A stretch of 7,814 nucleotides of DNA, taken from the NCBI GenBank assembly GCA_020627645.1, contig JAHDGN010000140.1, positions 1-7,814 of the forward strand, written 5' to 3'. How positions within the stretch are numbered: position 1 is the first letter of the stretch; each line of letters begins with the position of its first letter. A model generated the notes under the pieces. The model was not told the origin of the DNA. It saw only the letters and a program-made list of their open reading frames with translations, and searched no databases. Of the stretch, positions 6,889 to 7,814 are shown piece after piece. A program made the translations under genes and the position numbers. The DNA comes from Akkermansiaceae bacterium. GTDB taxonomy: Bacteria; Verrucomicrobiota; Verrucomicrobiia; Verrucomicrobiales; Akkermansiaceae.

Positions 6889-7493
6889 AAATGAGAGTAA
6901 GTTTGATTTGGATACTGCTGGGAATCTGGGGGGGGTGTTGGGCCGAAGTAGAGGAGGAGCCTTCAAGAGTTGCTTTTCCTTCTGTTGAGGAAACTGAGGT
7001 TTTTTTAAAGAAGCATCTTACGGTCGCGCTAGAGATGCTTGAGGAGGTCCGTAAGGAGGAAACGGACAAAGAGGTGAAGGATGTGATGGAGATGTTTCAA
7101 GATCAGCATTTTCAGTACTTGGAGATGATTGAATACGATGGGCAGGAAGTTGCTGATTTGTATCTTACTGGCCTTAAGATTGAGATGAAAATGCAGCGGT
7201 TACTCCATCAGTTCTTTGAAAGCGCTCAAACTGATGAAGCGATTGATAACTATCGCCGAAAATTGAGAAGTTTAGTTCGGGAGCAGCTTGATCATGAAAA
7301 GAATGCATTGCGAATGGAATTGAGGCTTCTGGAAAAACAGCAAATGCAACTGGAAGAGGAACTGGAGGGGATTGAGGAAATGACGGCAATGGATGTGAAT
7401 CGACGAGTGAGTCAATTGCTAAATGGTGAGGAAGATGAAGAAGATGAGGAAGATGAGGAAGATGAGGAGGATGAGGAGGATGAGGAGGAATAG
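6885..7493 (+). CDS. Exported helical protein with Glu/Asp-repeat C-terminal tail
   Basis: The product has 202 residues and is unrecognised. The first 20 residues are a signal peptide (MKMRVSLIWILLGIWGGCWA). Cleavage after CWA fits signal peptidase I, while GGC at 16-18 is a poor lipobox because Trp replaces the usual Leu/Val/Ile at -3. The mature part (21-180) is charged and almost certainly helical. It is rich in Glu, Leu, Met, Gln and Arg, with a likely coiled coil at about 125-165 (KLRSLVREQL, MELRLLEKQQMQLEEELE). The last 21 residues (182-202) are six EED triplets plus EEE. The gene overlaps the anti-sigma candidate by 4 bp (ATGA at 6885-6888); ATG 6891 is an alternative start. The position suggests an extracytoplasmic partner of that pair, by loose analogy with exported modulators such as CnrX or the Spy/CpxP family, but no LTxxQ motif is seen. 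An acidic tail could bind cations or the basic anti-sigma tail; both are inference. Confidence 0.8.
   Translation: MKMRVSLIWILLGIWGGCWAEVEEEPSRVAFPSVEETEVFLKKHLTVALEMLEEVRKEETDKEVKDVMEMFQDQHFQYLEMIEYDGQEVADLYLTGLKIEMKMQRLLHQFFESAQTDEAIDNYRRKLRSLVREQLDHEKNALRMELRLLEKQQMQLEEELEGIEEMTAMDVNRRVSQLLNGEEDEEDEEDEEDEEDEEDEEE
7428..7490 (+). repeat. 9-bp tandem repeat encoding the acidic (EED)n tail
   Basis: Seven consecutive 9-bp units of the form GARGARGAT (the last unit ends GAA) encode EED six times, then EEE. Third-base differences run in order: the early units use GAA and GAG mixed, the last three use GAGGAG. This suggests duplication by replication slippage followed by drift. Copy number may vary between strains without breaking the frame. 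Confidence 0.9.
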
Positions 7494-7579
7494 AACAATA
7501 GAACAATTGAAAAATTCCTTTGATGGGGCAGGGTGTTCGACTGACAAGAGATGATGGTTTTGCTAAGTGACGAGAATAC
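7494..7579. other. Intergenic region after the sigma-factor operon
   Basis: No gene and no convincing rho-independent terminator can be seen between the operon stop and the tRNA promoter. The only structure is a short tandem ATAGAACA pair (near 7490-7505), directly after the acidic repeat and probably part of the same slippage-prone tract. Confidence 0.4.
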
Positions 7580-7607
7580 TTGACGGAATTTGGGTCTTTG
7601 GTAGTTT
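7580..7607 (+). promoter_or_regulatory. Putative tRNA promoter (TTGACG, 16 bp, TAGTTT)
   Basis: TTGACG (7580-7585) matches the -35 consensus at five of six bases. The best-placed -10 is a weak TAGTTT (7602-7607). It is followed by the GC-rich stretch CCGCGCCCC, which resembles the discriminator of stringently controlled stable-RNA promoters. Transcription would start about 15 bp before the tRNA. Confidence 0.4.
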
Positions 7608-7629
7608 CCGCGCCCCGGCATTCGGGATT

Positions 7630-7721
7630 GGAGGGTTGGCTGAGCCCGGTTTAAGGCGCTCGACTCGAAATCGAGTGATGCAGTGATGTATCCGTGGGTT
7701 CGAATCCCACACCCTCCGCCA
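7630..7721 (+). tRNA. tRNA-Ser (anticodon CGA), CCA encoded
   Basis: A complete class II tRNA folds by eye. The acceptor GGAGGGT (7630-7636) pairs with ACCCTCC (7711-7717), followed by discriminator G (7718) and encoded CCA (7719-7721). The D arm is GCTGAGCCCGGTTTAAGGC. The anticodon stem CTCGA/TCGAG encloses the loop CTCGAAA, with anticodon CGA at 7666-7668, reading UCG. The long variable arm GATGCA-GTGA-TGTATC (7677-7692) is diagnostic of Ser, Leu or Tyr tRNAs, and discriminator G with the CGA anticodon fixes serine. The T arm is GTGGG-TTCGAAT-CCCAC (7694-7710). All stems are intact, so the gene should be functional. Confidence 0.97.
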
Positions 7722-7814
7722 TTTCACTTGTTTTAGCCCGTTTTTTGGGGGAATGGTTGCAGGGCTAACTCACTTTAGGTAGTATATATTTCCTGATTAT
7801 TTAGACTTGTACGC
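7722..7814. other. Post-tRNA intergenic sequence with a 7-bp inverted repeat
   Basis: TTAGCCC (7733-7739) and GGGCTAA (7762-7768) form a perfect inverted repeat around a 22-nt T/G-rich loop. No T tract follows the right arm, so it is a poor rho-independent terminator. No gene begins before the window ends. Sequence directly 3' of a serine tRNA is a frequent integration target, but no copy of the tRNA 3' end or integrase gene is visible here. Confidence 0.35.

Noticed and set aside
6356..7069. A 237-residue minus-strand frame
   Set aside because: It lies wholly opposite the anti-sigma and exported-protein genes, and its Ser/Pro/Phe-rich composition is the complement of their Glu/Gly-rich codons.
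7608..7626. CCCG-CGGG hairpin as terminator of the sigma operon
   Set aside because: The stem is only about 4 bp with no following T tract, and it lies in the presumed tRNA leader.

Overview
The window looks like chromosomal DNA from a member of the Verrucomicrobiota, or less likely another PVC-group bacterium. The evidence is protein style. There is an exported FG-GAP/VCBS-repeat protein, and a 1107-residue exported protein built from PDZ-like, alpha/alpha-toroid, HEAT-like and PKD-like parts. That protein ends in a DPDGDGLSNLMEF calcium-loop motif and a beta-rich tail ending RFVRLKAG, a C-terminal layout very common in secreted verrucomicrobial proteins. The assignment is an inference from family knowledge; no phylogenetic marker was compared.

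Layout, left to right. (1) Positions 1-1040, minus strand: a signal-peptide-bearing FG-GAP/VCBS protein, cut by the left edge of the window. (2) About 1041-1688: an AT-rich, T-rich non-coding stretch with one candidate 33-residue membrane peptide on the minus strand (1117-1218) and the leader of the next gene. (3) 1689-5012, plus: the large exported multidomain protein. (4) 5023-5700, minus: a DUF429-family (RNase H-like fold) protein, convergent with gene 3 and only 10 bp from it. (5) 5701-5839: a divergent intergenic region carrying two copies of a 15-bp direct repeat spaced exactly 30 bp apart. (6) 5840-7493, plus: a tight three-gene operon joined by two ATGA overlaps. It encodes an ECF sigma factor, a single-span membrane protein that is most likely its anti-sigma factor, and an exported helical protein ending in seven Glu/Asp triplets. 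(7) 7630-7721: a complete tRNA-Ser(CGA) with encoded CCA, preceded by a promoter-like element and followed by about 90 bp with a 7-bp inverted repeat.

How the genes work together. Only the sigma/anti-sigma/exported-protein set forms a clear functional unit, probably an envelope signalling module. The sigma factor would be held at the membrane by the second product, and the third product is a candidate extracytoplasmic sensor or modulator. The anti-sigma C-terminus, predicted outside the cytoplasm, is strongly basic, and the third protein's tail is strongly acidic, so direct contact between them is a testable idea. The FG-GAP protein and the large protein are both exported but point away from each other with more than 600 bp between them, so no operon link is visible. 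The + strand is visibly rich in G and T even inside minus-strand genes such as the DUF429 gene, which suggests replication-linked strand bias and shapes the amino-acid composition of the proteins.
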